A DNA stretch of 47,610 nt. Source: a virus. The stretch is from the IMG/VR virus record IMGVR_UViG_3300044641_006018, positions 1-47,610 of that record. The stretch is one strand, 5' to 3'. Numbering within the stretch: position 1 is the first letter of the stretch; the number at the start of each line of letters is the position of its first letter. A program made the position numbers and the translations under genes. Positions 1-10,500 of this stretch are shown piece by piece. The notes below the pieces were generated by a model. It was given only the letters and a program-made list of their open reading frames with translations. It was not told where the DNA came from and did no database searches.

Positions 1-1273
1 TTGTATTATAATTTAATTTATTAGTTTGATAGGGTTCGTTATATATTTCTAAAATATGATTACCAGACTTAATTTCTGATAATAAAGAAATTTGTGAATA
101 TGATAAAGATTTTAAAAAATTAACATCCTGATTAAATAAAACATTTCCAGTAATTTGAAAAAATGGTGTACAACTTTGTCCAGTAATATATACATATTCA
201 ACTCCAGTAATTGGTCCTGATAATGGAATTTGGTTATAACCAGTTGTAATAATTAACCCAGTTAAATTTATTGCCCCTGTGTAAGTAATCGTTATTAAAC
301 CAGAAAGCGGAGTTTGTCCAAAAATTTCTTGTGTATTTCCGCACCCATCATTAAAAAACCCCAAAGATATATTTGAATACCCTGTAACTCCACTATATGA
401 ACTTCCAGTTATATTTCGGTTAATAGTTCCAGTAACCCCTGTTCCGGTAGTTAAAAATGGTTGGTTTAGATATCCAGTTACCCCCGTAAATGAAAATCCA
501 GATCCGGAAAGATATCCAGTAAAAAAACAATTTTCGCCTGTTAAACCTTCTGCCCCTGTAGGTGAATAAACCAAACCACTAGCATAATAATTTTTATATA
601 AAAATGATGTATTTTTAAATATATAAAAATTATCTATATATCCGCTAAAATTATTAGTATCAGAATTTGCCCATGAAATAGAATTCGGCATTCCACCAAT
701 AATTAATTTGTTACTTTCCCTGAATGCGTTATTTTTAAATTTAAAATTTTCTAACTCAAAATCAAATAAATTATTATTAAATTTACCAATCGTAAGATCG
801 TCATTATTTTTATTCAATATGATTAAATTTTTATCAGCTAAATTTTTACCAAAAGTAAATGTGAAGGGGCCTTCTACTGGATTCCAATATTTAAAATATA
901 ATTTATTTGCATTATTAACACCTAGACAAAAACCTGAATAATTATTAAAATTTGTTCCTGAAATTGAAGACATTATAATTTCGTCTCTTGCGTTTGTTTT
1001 TTCGTATGAAAATAAAATAGCTGAATTATTATCAAAAGTAAAGGGTTTACTTAAATTCATATAAGTAGAACCGTTAAAATGCCCCGTTCCCCGAAATTGG
1101 AAAAATACCCCAGTTTGGTTTAAAACTCCACTCGAAGATCCTGTTGCCCAACTTTCTGCATATACTGAATTTGGAGAGTTTGTGTTTTGGCCGCTTATAA
1201 AATTAAAAGCCGCTTCTATATTTTGATAATCAATAGAAAGTAAATCTATAAAATATTTCATTCCCGTTCTCAT
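1..1273 (-). CDS. Partial tail adhesion protein with N-terminal lectin-like domain
   Basis: The frame is open from an ATG at 1273 to the left edge, about 424 codons, with no stop, so the C-terminus lies outside the window. The ATG overlaps the TGA of the upstream gene (ATGA), which supports translational coupling. The first 200 or so residues contain FNGSTYMNL and FTFDNNSAILFSY, the pattern of a LamG/concanavalin A-like jelly roll that binds sugar. After this comes a Gly/Thr-rich stretch with many short ITG or VTGY units, resembling fibre-shaft sequence. Its place at the end of the distal tail genes suggests a host-adhesion or baseplate protein. The lectin assignment is by pattern only; the exact role is unknown. 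Confidence 0.7.
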   Translation of the reverse strand, partial: MRTGMKYFIDLLSIDYQNIEAAFNFISGQNTNSPNSVYAESWATGSSSGVLNQTGVFFQFRGTGHFNGSTYMNLSKPFTFDNNSAILFSYEKTNARDEIIMSSISGTNFNNYSGFCLGVNNANKLYFKYWNPVEGPFTFTFGKNLADKNLIILNKNNDDLTIGKFNNNLFDFELENFKFKNNAFRESNKLIIGGMPNSISWANSDTNNFSGYIDNFYIFKNTSFLYKNYYASGLVYSPTGAEGLTGENCFFTGYLSGSGFSFTGVTGYLNQPFLTTGTGVTGTINRNITGSSYSGVTGYSNISLGFFNDGCGNTQEIFGQTPLSGLITITYTGAINLTGLIITTGYNQIPLSGPITGVEYVYITGQSCTPFFQITGNVLFNQDVNFLKSLSYSQISLLSEIKSGNHILEIYNEPYQTNKLNYNT

Positions 1274-2880
1274 AACACGACTCCTTCAAATGACCATATT
1301 TCATTTATAGAATAACTTTTCGAAACATCATTTATTGTATAATTTCTATCTTGTAGCAATTTATATTGGCTTTTTTCTAGTTGATAATTAGATTTTATTC
1401 TATTAATTTCATTTTGAACTTGTTCTATTGCAAAATTTATTGATTTATTTGGTTTGGGTATAGCCGAAACACTTATGTCTAAAATAGAAAGATTAGCACA
1501 GTTTAAATTTTGAATGTTATGTTCCCTAGATACAAAGGCAGACGTGTTTGATACATAGATATTTACCGAAGGGGTATATTTTACAGAAGATGTCATATTT
1601 AATACATTATCAGAAAAAGATTTTCTTTTATCCGACCATGATGCATTATATTCAATTTCTGCGTTATATTCATTAAATGTTACTGATTCTGTTAATGGGG
1701 TAGAATATAAAATTCTATTTTTAATTTCTTTTTGATATTCGGTATTAGCCAACGAAAAAGCATTAAAAGAACCTGTATAATAAGATCTTACTAAAGACCA
1801 ACGATTATTTACATCTCCATATTTAGCAAAAATTTTAGAATTTAAATTTACATTCGTAATATTTTTAATATTGTCTGTTTCGATATCTACCGTATAGTCA
1901 TTTATAACATTAGAAATAAGATCATTGTTATATGATATATTAAAGTTTAATACATTATTATTTTGTTCTTCTGTTACTGATTGTGATACCGGTGACTGGT
2001 TTAAAATAATATTAAAAGTTTGTAACGCCGCAGTATTTGCTATATTGTAAAAATTATATTGTAAAAAACCTGATCTTAAATTATTATCATTGATTCCACT
2101 AATTTGATTATTTCTAAAAGATCCTTGTAAACCTACAGTAATAAAACCATCTTGACCAGAAGATAAATCAATGGTATAATTTAAAATACCACTTTTAAGA
2201 GCCTCACTTGAAGTAGATCTAGTATATTGATTATTAACACTATATGTACCATTAAACCTATCAATAGATTCTGTTGTTGAATTTAAAAGAAAATCAGATC
2301 CGATTCCAGTTTGAATAAAAATAGGAAATATCTTATTATAAGACCCCGTTCGATTTAGAACCCAATTTTTTGCATTTTCGATCGCTGTTTTGCCCAGCGT
2401 ATTTAATCCGCGAGCAGAAAGTTTATGTGTTAAATTAACAATTAAACCATCTTCTTCAGAAAAATCAAAATTTTCTTCTGGCTCAATTATGCCAAAATAA
2501 TTTTGGAATAACCCTGTTTCATATATTGTAAAATTAATTGTAAAAGGTAAAATTCCATACCAGTAATCCTCATCTGTTGTAATAGAATCAACTACAACAT
2601 TTTGACCTGAAAATAGTGTTTCAGAATTTTCATTAATTAGCAAAGACCCATAATTATTATTTAGCCTATTTAATAATAAATTAAAACCACTTGTTAATTC
2701 GTAGTATGATAATTGACCTAAATACCTTCCGGTTAATTGGCCATTCATTGTCATTTTAGTAACTTGATTCCAGCCGGTATTATAATCAATAAATTCTTGA
2801 TCAGTAGTGACAAAAGGTGTTGGGCAAAGGCCGCTAAACAAGTTTATATTATTATATAATATTTGAATATTATTATTCAT
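1270..2880 (-). CDS. Distal tail protein, second of a tandem pair
   Basis: 536 residues with no recognised enzyme motif; rich in Asn, Ser, Thr and aromatic residues, as expected of a beta-rich virion protein. The start overlaps the TAA of the preceding gene by one base (TAATG) and its end overlaps the next gene by ATGA, so it sits in a coupled tail operon. It looks like a diverged paralogue of the preceding protein: both have a D-E-x-x-W segment followed by a hydrophobic beta strand near residue 105, a segment with L-N-T and alternating small residues near 160, and Asn-rich strands ending in Y-N-A. Position after the tape measure points to a distal tail, hub or baseplate protein. That role is inferred from gene order. 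Confidence 0.65.
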   Translation of the reverse strand: MNNNIQILYNNINLFSGLCPTPFVTTDQEFIDYNTGWNQVTKMTMNGQLTGRYLGQLSYYELTSGFNLLLNRLNNNYGSLLINENSETLFSGQNVVVDSITTDEDYWYGILPFTINFTIYETGLFQNYFGIIEPEENFDFSEEDGLIVNLTHKLSARGLNTLGKTAIENAKNWVLNRTGSYNKIFPIFIQTGIGSDFLLNSTTESIDRFNGTYSVNNQYTRSTSSEALKSGILNYTIDLSSGQDGFITVGLQGSFRNNQISGINDNNLRSGFLQYNFYNIANTAALQTFNIILNQSPVSQSVTEEQNNNVLNFNISYNNDLISNVINDYTVDIETDNIKNITNVNLNSKIFAKYGDVNNRWSLVRSYYTGSFNAFSLANTEYQKEIKNRILYSTPLTESVTFNEYNAEIEYNASWSDKRKSFSDNVLNMTSSVKYTPSVNIYVSNTSAFVSREHNIQNLNCANLSILDISVSAIPKPNKSINFAIEQVQNEINRIKSNYQLEKSQYKLLQDRNYTINDVSKSYSINEIWSFEGVVL

Positions 2881-4583
2881 TATGAATATTTATAAACCTC
2901 CTCATAAGTTACGGTTTGCTCTATCTCATCTGATGAGTAGCTTGCAGATTCTAAATATGGATCTTTTTCTGAGCCAGTAATAAAAAGCCCTTTAGCAAGA
3001 TCTTTGACATAACCTGTTATAGCATTACTACCTGTAAAATATCGATATCCATCAAATATACTATTTTGACCTGTTAAAGAAATTTCAGCTGTTGCGGAAA
3101 TTGACAATGACCCTTGTTGTTTTAAATATCTATTTTGCACTAATGTATATTTATTATTTGGTATAATAAATTCTTTATATATTGGATTTAAACTTAAACC
3201 AAAATTTCCGTTATCACGATATTCAACATTTAATTTTTTAATATCTCCAAGATCATTTCTATAGGTAGGGTCATCTGTATATGTATATGTATAAGCTATT
3301 TGACCTTGATATGGAGATCTTGATATACGTTGACTAATTTGGTTTAAATTATTAGATGCTTTTTCTTTCGCATATAAAAACCATAAACCGGAAGATCTCG
3401 AATAAATTCCTGTTTTAGTATTATTCCATCCACTTTCGGCATTAAAATATTTTAAACTTAAGTTCTCAGAAATTTTATTTTGTCCTCCGAGGCCAATAAT
3501 AGTACCCTGTTCAGAAACAGTCCAAATAAAATTATCATTTTTATCTAATGTTGAAGTGTTTTCTACAGTATATAGTTGATTTGCAAATTTTTTGTCTGTT
3601 GTGTAACCTATTTCATAATTGATGACTCCATCAAACTTGTTAATATTAATATTTTTTTGTATTTCGGTACTATATAAAACACCGCTAATGTTAAATTTAT
3701 TCTTATAAATATTAAAAACTTCGTTGCACCTATTAAAAGATCCTGTTATTTGCTCATTTAATCCAATTAGCGCATTTGAATATAAACTAGGCACATTATT
3801 TTCTGCTTTTACTTGGCAGTCTTCTTTTGAGTTTCCAATACCATCTTCAGATATTTCTATTGAAATACTTCTTTCTATAGAATATGGCCGATTTGAATTA
3901 TTAGTATTATAAGAAAATGTTTTTGTGAAACCACATTTCCCATTAATTAAATCATAAGATTCATTGTATAAGACTTTGTAGGAATTATTTGCCCTTACAG
4001 TATAATTTAATTCAGATAAATTTGATGGCAAAGTATTAGAAAGTAAATCTGCCGCAAGAGATTGGGCTAATGCGACAGTATTAAGATTTCGATTATCTGC
4101 ATTATATTCGATCTCTATAGAGTGCGTGCCTTCAAAATTTTTTGTGTTGGAATCAAAATTTGATTCGAAAGATTCTGTAAAATTTTTAATTAATTCAAAC
4201 CTTTCATTTTCTAAATTTAAATTATTAAATTCTTTAGAGTTAATATTTGTAATTGGCACTTTTACAATAACTTCAATATCAGCATTAAATCTAGTAGTTT
4301 TGACCCAATTACCTTCGTCAAAAGATAAAGAAGTGAATTTACCTATACCAAAATTTTGACCATTGATAATAATATTATGGAAATTTTGTGCTATTGATTT
4401 TATTGCTGTAGTATCATTAAATACGTCTTTAACGCCAACAGAATTTGTCAAATCAAGAACGTAACCACGAACAGAAAGTATTTTTGTTGCAGAGTAATTA
4501 ACCGCATTTTCTCCCAAAAAATTATTTTGATGAGAATACCCAAGAACTTCTATATTATTTAGAACTAATGTTTGTATAGACAT
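2880..4583 (-). CDS. Distal tail protein, first of a tandem pair
   Basis: 567 residues when started at the ATG at 4583 (MSIQTLVLNN), one base after the tape-measure stop at 4585-4587. A start 13 codons upstream at 4622 is possible but would overlap the tape measure by 38 nt. The N-terminal 140 residues form alternating beta strands (for example KILSVRGYVLDL and GIGKFTSLSFDEGNW), resembling distal tail proteins that sit under the tape measure; the rest is Asn-rich beta structure with a few Cys. Gene order tape measure, this gene, paralogue, adhesin is typical of the tail tip. No catalytic motif was found, so the call rests on context and general composition. Confidence 0.65.
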   Translation of the reverse strand: MSIQTLVLNNIEVLGYSHQNNFLGENAVNYSATKILSVRGYVLDLTNSVGVKDVFNDTTAIKSIAQNFHNIIINGQNFGIGKFTSLSFDEGNWVKTTRFNADIEVIVKVPITNINSKEFNNLNLENERFELIKNFTESFESNFDSNTKNFEGTHSIEIEYNADNRNLNTVALAQSLAADLLSNTLPSNLSELNYTVRANNSYKVLYNESYDLINGKCGFTKTFSYNTNNSNRPYSIERSISIEISEDGIGNSKEDCQVKAENNVPSLYSNALIGLNEQITGSFNRCNEVFNIYKNKFNISGVLYSTEIQKNININKFDGVINYEIGYTTDKKFANQLYTVENTSTLDKNDNFIWTVSEQGTIIGLGGQNKISENLSLKYFNAESGWNNTKTGIYSRSSGLWFLYAKEKASNNLNQISQRISRSPYQGQIAYTYTYTDDPTYRNDLGDIKKLNVEYRDNGNFGLSLNPIYKEFIIPNNKYTLVQNRYLKQQGSLSISATAEISLTGQNSIFDGYRYFTGSNAITGYVKDLAKGLFITGSEKDPYLESASYSSDEIEQTVTYEEVYKYS

Positions 4584-4584
4584 A

Positions 4585-7500
4585 TTAGATTGTATTTCTA
4601 ACAGCTGGTGGAACTTTTTCACCCATTGCTAAACGTACTTTTTCAACAATAGCTGGGATACTTCGTTGAACTGCTTCGCCAACTGCGTTAGCAATATCTG
4701 ATGCGGGGGTATTTGCTTGAACTATAACACTAACAGGAGCAGATGTTTGATTCGTTATAGTTGGGGTATTATTTTGTGGCGCTGTTTGGTTATTGACTTG
4801 CGGTTGATCTATGGAAGATTTTAAAGAAGCAATCGCGCCCGTTAAATTACTTATTGCCGTAGTATTTTGTGAAAGAGCTGTTATTTGACTAACAATTGAT
4901 TTTTCTAAAGGAGCTGTTTGTCTAGCGGCTTGAACAGCATTTTGTTGTCTATTTGTTGTTGGCGTCTCTTGATTATTTTGAGCATTTTGACTTGTAGGCT
5001 CTGGAACCATATATGGTTTGATATTTTTAGCATCTCCAACGCCAGTCTTAATTATAGCGTCTTGTATACCAGCTAAAAATCCTATCATTTGAACTTGATA
5101 ACTAGATTGTAATTGCGCTTCATTTAATAATGGGTTATCTTGTGTAAACCCTGTGTTTTGAGCAACAGCTTTCGCAATTTCTGGACCAATACCAGGAAGT
5201 TTTTCTAAAGCTTTTAATGATTCACTCCCATATTCTTTAAATATTTTTTCAAATTGAGCTTGGGTACCAGTTCCCGTTGCGCTTGCTGCTTGTAATTGGG
5301 CTACATTTTCAATACCAAGTTTTTTAATAGAATTCACAAAATCTTGTAAATCTCTAGCAAGAACCTTGTCTCCACCTGGGCGAGATTCTGTTTTTATTCT
5401 TGTTTCAAATTCTTTGATTTGGCTTTCTAAATCAGTTCGTATACCTTTTACAATATCTCCAAATCCACCTGTTTCGCCTCTCATGCCGCCACGCCCTCGT
5501 GTTGGTTCGGTGACTCCACTTTCAATACGTTTTTGTAATATGCCTCTAAAAGCACCTCCAGAAAATTCGTTTAATGTTTGATATAATTGAATAAATCCCC
5601 TACCCAAAGCTGGGGCCATTTTTTCTTGCTCTTTAATTGACCCTCTATTATTATATCTAAATTCTCCACGACCACGAATTTCTGAAATTTTATCAATAAC
5701 CGGAGTTATTTGTTTTAATGGAGATTTTTGATCAGGTCTTTCTAAAAATCCTTTGAAACCACCAAAAACACCAAGAGCTTGCCCAATTTTTTCTTGTATA
5801 ACTTTTTGTACCGCTTCTGTCGCTAACTGTTTTCTTCTTTGTTGCGCTGCCTGGGCAGCACCCAATAATTTCGCGCCACTTGTTGCTACAGCTAATTGGA
5901 TATCACTACCAATTTTTTTTGATTCCCCCGTTAGAACTCCAACATTTTGTAAAGCAGTTATAGATTTTTGTTGAAATTCTTTATCATCAATTTGACCACT
6001 AATAAACTGTTGCATTAAAGTTTCAACAGAAGACATAGTATTATTTAATTTTTTTTGTTCTTCGAAAGCTTTTGTTCTTTCTTCCCCACCCTTGGTTTTG
6101 ATATTATCAGTAGCAACACCTTCAAAAGTTGTTGCGCTTAAATTATCAGAAATTTTAGCAAAAGCCTCATCGAAAGGCGTTTGAATATTATCTCTAATTG
6201 ACGTTTTAAATTCACTAAATATAGTATTTATTGTTCCGGTTAATTCATTTTGAATTTCTGCAAATCCCCCGCCTAATTCAAGAGTTTTTTCAAGACTTGA
6301 TGTTCCTTTAACCCCAGGAGTCTCTGAGAAAATATCTGACAAAAATTCTTTTGGAGCCGTAAATTCTTGACTAATTCTTAGGGTTTCTTCAAAACTCCTT
6401 GCACTTTCAGCAAATTGTTCTAATGCTGAAGTAAAAATATTTGTTGAAGCAATACTTGTTTGGATAGCTTTAATTGTCGCCTCTATCGCAGATTTTTCTT
6501 GTTTTAATAATTGTATTCTTCTAATTCTATCTTTTTCACCAATAGCTTCTGATTTAATAGCTCCTGTTGTTTTTGTTTTTTGTCCTTGTGCACCCCCAAC
6601 TATTATAGAAGCAACTTCTTGAACAGCTTTTTTTCTACTGGCGTCATCTGTTAAACCGGTAGTTGTTGCTTTAGTTATTCCTTCTATTAATTTACGCGAA
6701 CCAAAACTATCACCTAAAGCATTTGTTAAAGCTCCTTTAAGGTCATCTGCTGTTTGTATATTATTAACATCACCAATTGCTTGTAAAACTTTATCAATTT
6801 TTTCTATTTGTTTCGCACCACTAGTACCAGCTAATGCTAAATCTAAAAATGATTGTTCTAAAATTTTTGCATTTGAAGAAGCTGGATCAAATGCCGTTTT
6901 TGGAGTATAAGCTTCAACAGCATTTTTAAAAAAGTCATTTTGTTCCATTCCTAATGCGTCTCTAATTGTACTAGAAAATGCATCACCTGCTTTTGCAACA
7001 ACACGCGGAACGCCACCAACAAATCTTTTTAAAGATTCGCCTGTTATATTACCAGTTACGGCTGTTTCTACAGCTAACGCAGCTTGGGCACCTTTATCCT
7101 CAGCAATTTTTTTGTCTAAAATCTCGGCGTATTTTTCTTGAGCATTTCCAAGTTTTTCTGCTTGTGTTAGGGCTTTTTGATCTGCAACAGATAAATCACT
7201 TAAAGCCTGAATATATTCGTTACGTGCTTGCGCTATAAGCTTTTCATTTCTTCCCCCATCTTCACCTATAGCGTTATTCAATTTTTCTAAAGAGGTAAAA
7301 TATCTTTGACCAGCTTCTGAAAATTTTGTTAAACTTTCGCTCGCTTGTTGCGAAGCTTTTGTTAATTCTGGAACATTAGATACAAGTTGGTTTACAACCT
7401 CTGGAATTGCCAATATTGCACCAACGGCAGTCCCAATGGCTGCGCCCTTACCTTTTCCAATTAAAGCCCCTATACCAGCAAAAGACCCAACCTGTCCTAA

Positions 7501-10500
7501 TCCGGCACCAACAGCCCCAGTAACTCTTCTTTCTTTTGTCTCCGTTCCTGCTAAATTTTTAATTGTTTCTCCAATAATTGGAGCGGCAAAACTTAATCCA
7601 AAAGCATTAGCTCCAGCAAAAGCCTTGCCTTTGGTCAAGATGCTGGGAGTAGCAGATGCTCGAAATCTTTTAGATGCATCTTCTCTTGCCGTTGTTGCGA
7701 AATTACCCAAACCTCTTTGCTCTAATCTTTTAGCTTCAAGTCTTGATTGTTTTAATTGTTCTTTTGCTGTTTTAAGATTAGCTTGTGTTAATTGTTTTAA
7801 ACTATCTTTATATTGTCCAGCATTAAAGGCAAAAGCAAAAGCTAGCCCAGATAATTGTGCCGTTAATGTTCCAATTGTAGTACCCAAATCACCACCTTGA
7901 GAGTCTTCAACTGCAAAATTAGGAACAAATCCGCGAGCGAAACCCTTGCGCCGCATTACGTCTTTTCTAGATTTTTTTGTCGGCTCGTCACGTTTATTAA
8001 ACACGCCAATGCCCATTGGGTTTGCACTTGTTAGAGCTTTTTCTTGTGCAACATAAATTTGACTCGATGGAACGCCAGCGCTACGTTCACGATTTACTGC
8101 ATCTTGTATTGCGGCAAAATTTGGAATAAAACCAGCGGCTTTTCCTACAATACCGAATCTATCTTTTAAAGCTTGTCTTATCGCAACACTTCCAGTGACC
8201 CCTTCTTTTCTTAATTGTGTGACAGCTTCGGATCTTCTTTTTAAATAATCAGTGCCAGCTTTCCCACTAGTTTTTTGAACTGTGGCTCCAGGTTTAGTTT
8301 CATTAAGTAATTTTTGTAAAACTTCGTTCGTCAATTCTGGAGATCTTTTAGCATCATATATTCCAGGAGCATTATTAAATATTGATCTTAGTCTTGGTGT
8401 GATATTACGAAAATCAATACCAGCATTTTGTTTTCCAACTTTTTGTTGTAATAACGTTTGAACGCCACCTTCAAAAGCAACGCCCACAGCACCTTTTGCA
8501 GCCCCGTAATTTGGGAGTTCTTCTGGAGATTTAAGGAAATTAAAACCACCCAATGCTTGTCCAAACTGATTTGCTTCTTTGACTAAAAGATTACCTATAT
8601 TTTTATCTAAATCAGGAAGTTGAGATTTAAGTTTTTGTTTATTTATCCCAGCAACTGGAATATTGCCTCTATATTGTTGTTTTAAATATGTCGCAGTGGC
8701 TGGTTGTAATGTATAACCATCAGACAATCCAGGATAAACAAGAGATAAAACTTTTTTACCAAGCTCGTTTGGAATCTTATCTAAATTTCCCAATTGGATT
8801 GGCGGATTTTTTGTTTGTGCAAAGTTTGGGATGAAACCAGAAGCGGAATTTTTAAATGGCGCGTAAGATAAAATAATATTTTTTAATTTAACTTCATCTA
8901 TTGTTCTATTTTTATATTTACCTCCAGCTGTTTTACCCTCATATTGCAAAGCTTTTGCAATAAGGATATTATCAGGAATTTTTCTTTGTGTTATTTTTGA
9001 TTCTACTAAATAATTTCCACCTTGTTTTTTAACAACAAAATCGGCACCGAACAAATCTCCTTGTTTTTCTGCTGTACGACGACCCGATCCAAAACGCTTT
9101 TGAGAGTCAATTTCTCCCATTGCTCCTTTAATATTAGTATTATTAAAACGATCTTTTTTAGGGTCAAGTAAAGTTTCTGGTTTAATTTTATCTGTAAATT
9201 TGTAAATTGGAATACCACCATATTTTAAATTTTGAAATACTTTATTAATAGAAGACGGATTAGAAGAAGCTTTTTCTCTAGCATTTTTAATATAACTATC
9301 AGCCTCTTTAGTATATTGAGATACGTTTTTTTGTAAAGCAACTCGTTTTATTGTGGGTCTGAAATATTCATCACGAATACCTTTATCTTTTAGATCCCCA
9401 ACATTATATAATTGATTTAATAATCCAGCTGATTTTGACGCCTGTTTTTGTAAATTTGCGACAGTATCAACAGTCGCAAAATTTGGAACAAAACCCATCG
9501 CTTTATTTCTATCACTTTTGTCTAAAACTGAACCGCTTTCGCCACGCGCAATCATTTGAGCAGCTTCTTTTATTCCATTTCCATATTTTGGAATAACTGC
9601 GGTTTCGCCAGTTCCTGCAAAATTTCTTAATTGAAATTCTTGATTATTAGCTTCAAAAGGCTTTCCACCAATTTTACCTATGCCGCGAACAGCTTTAACA
9701 TTAGATTTTGCACCAAGTTCTTTAGCTTGTAATTCTTCTGCAAAATTTGGAATGTAACCAGCGGCTTTACCACTTTTTCCAGTTGGGACAACTGGTATCC
9801 CACCGGCAACACGTACGCCAGCTTGTGTCGCAAATGCTTTTGCAATTCTTGCTGCTACTTTTTCTTGATTTTGTAATTCTACAGTTTGATTTTTTAAATT
9901 TGCTAGTAAAGCGTTAGCGGCTGTATTGAGCCCCTCTGTTCCCTGTAATGCTAATTTTAAAAGATCTGGATTTTTTGATAAAATTTGAGTAATACTTTGT
10001 TGTAAATCTTTTTGCTGTGTTGCCGCTGTATTTAAACCTAATAATTGTTGAAAACTTCCTGTAGCAAATTTGCTCAGATCGCTAAATAATTTTAATAATA
10101 CGCCGCCAATTAAAACAAGACCTGGGCCAGCTATAAATTGGCCAAGGCCATCAATGATTCCTTTACCTAATTGAGCACCGATGCCTTGACCATCTCCTTC
10201 ATTTATACCACCTAAAATTGCATTAGTTCCACCAACAAGGCGATCAATTGATGGCCCTAATAATCTTTCTCCTCCGGCTGCCGCAAGTTGTCTGGCATTT
10301 TCTTGTAATGCGTTAATTTGTGCTGCATAAGATTTATTTAATTCCTCATTACGACGAAGAGCTTGGTCTGTTGCACCAGCAGAAACTTTTAATGCGCTAT
10401 TATATATTGAGAACTCTTTTCCTAAATCAGCAAGAGCAGCTTTTAAAATGTTAATTTGGAAAACGCCACCAACCTGTTCGGCAACATAAGCTTGCTGTTG

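Noticed and set aside
4584-4622. N-terminal extension of the first distal tail gene to 4622
   Set aside because: It would overlap the tape measure by 38 nt, whereas the ATG at 4583 lies one base after the tape-measure stop.
7436-7900. 154-codon plus-strand open frame within the tape measure gene
   Set aside because: It is the complement of Ala/Gly/Lys-rich tape-measure codons, has no start signal and no family features.
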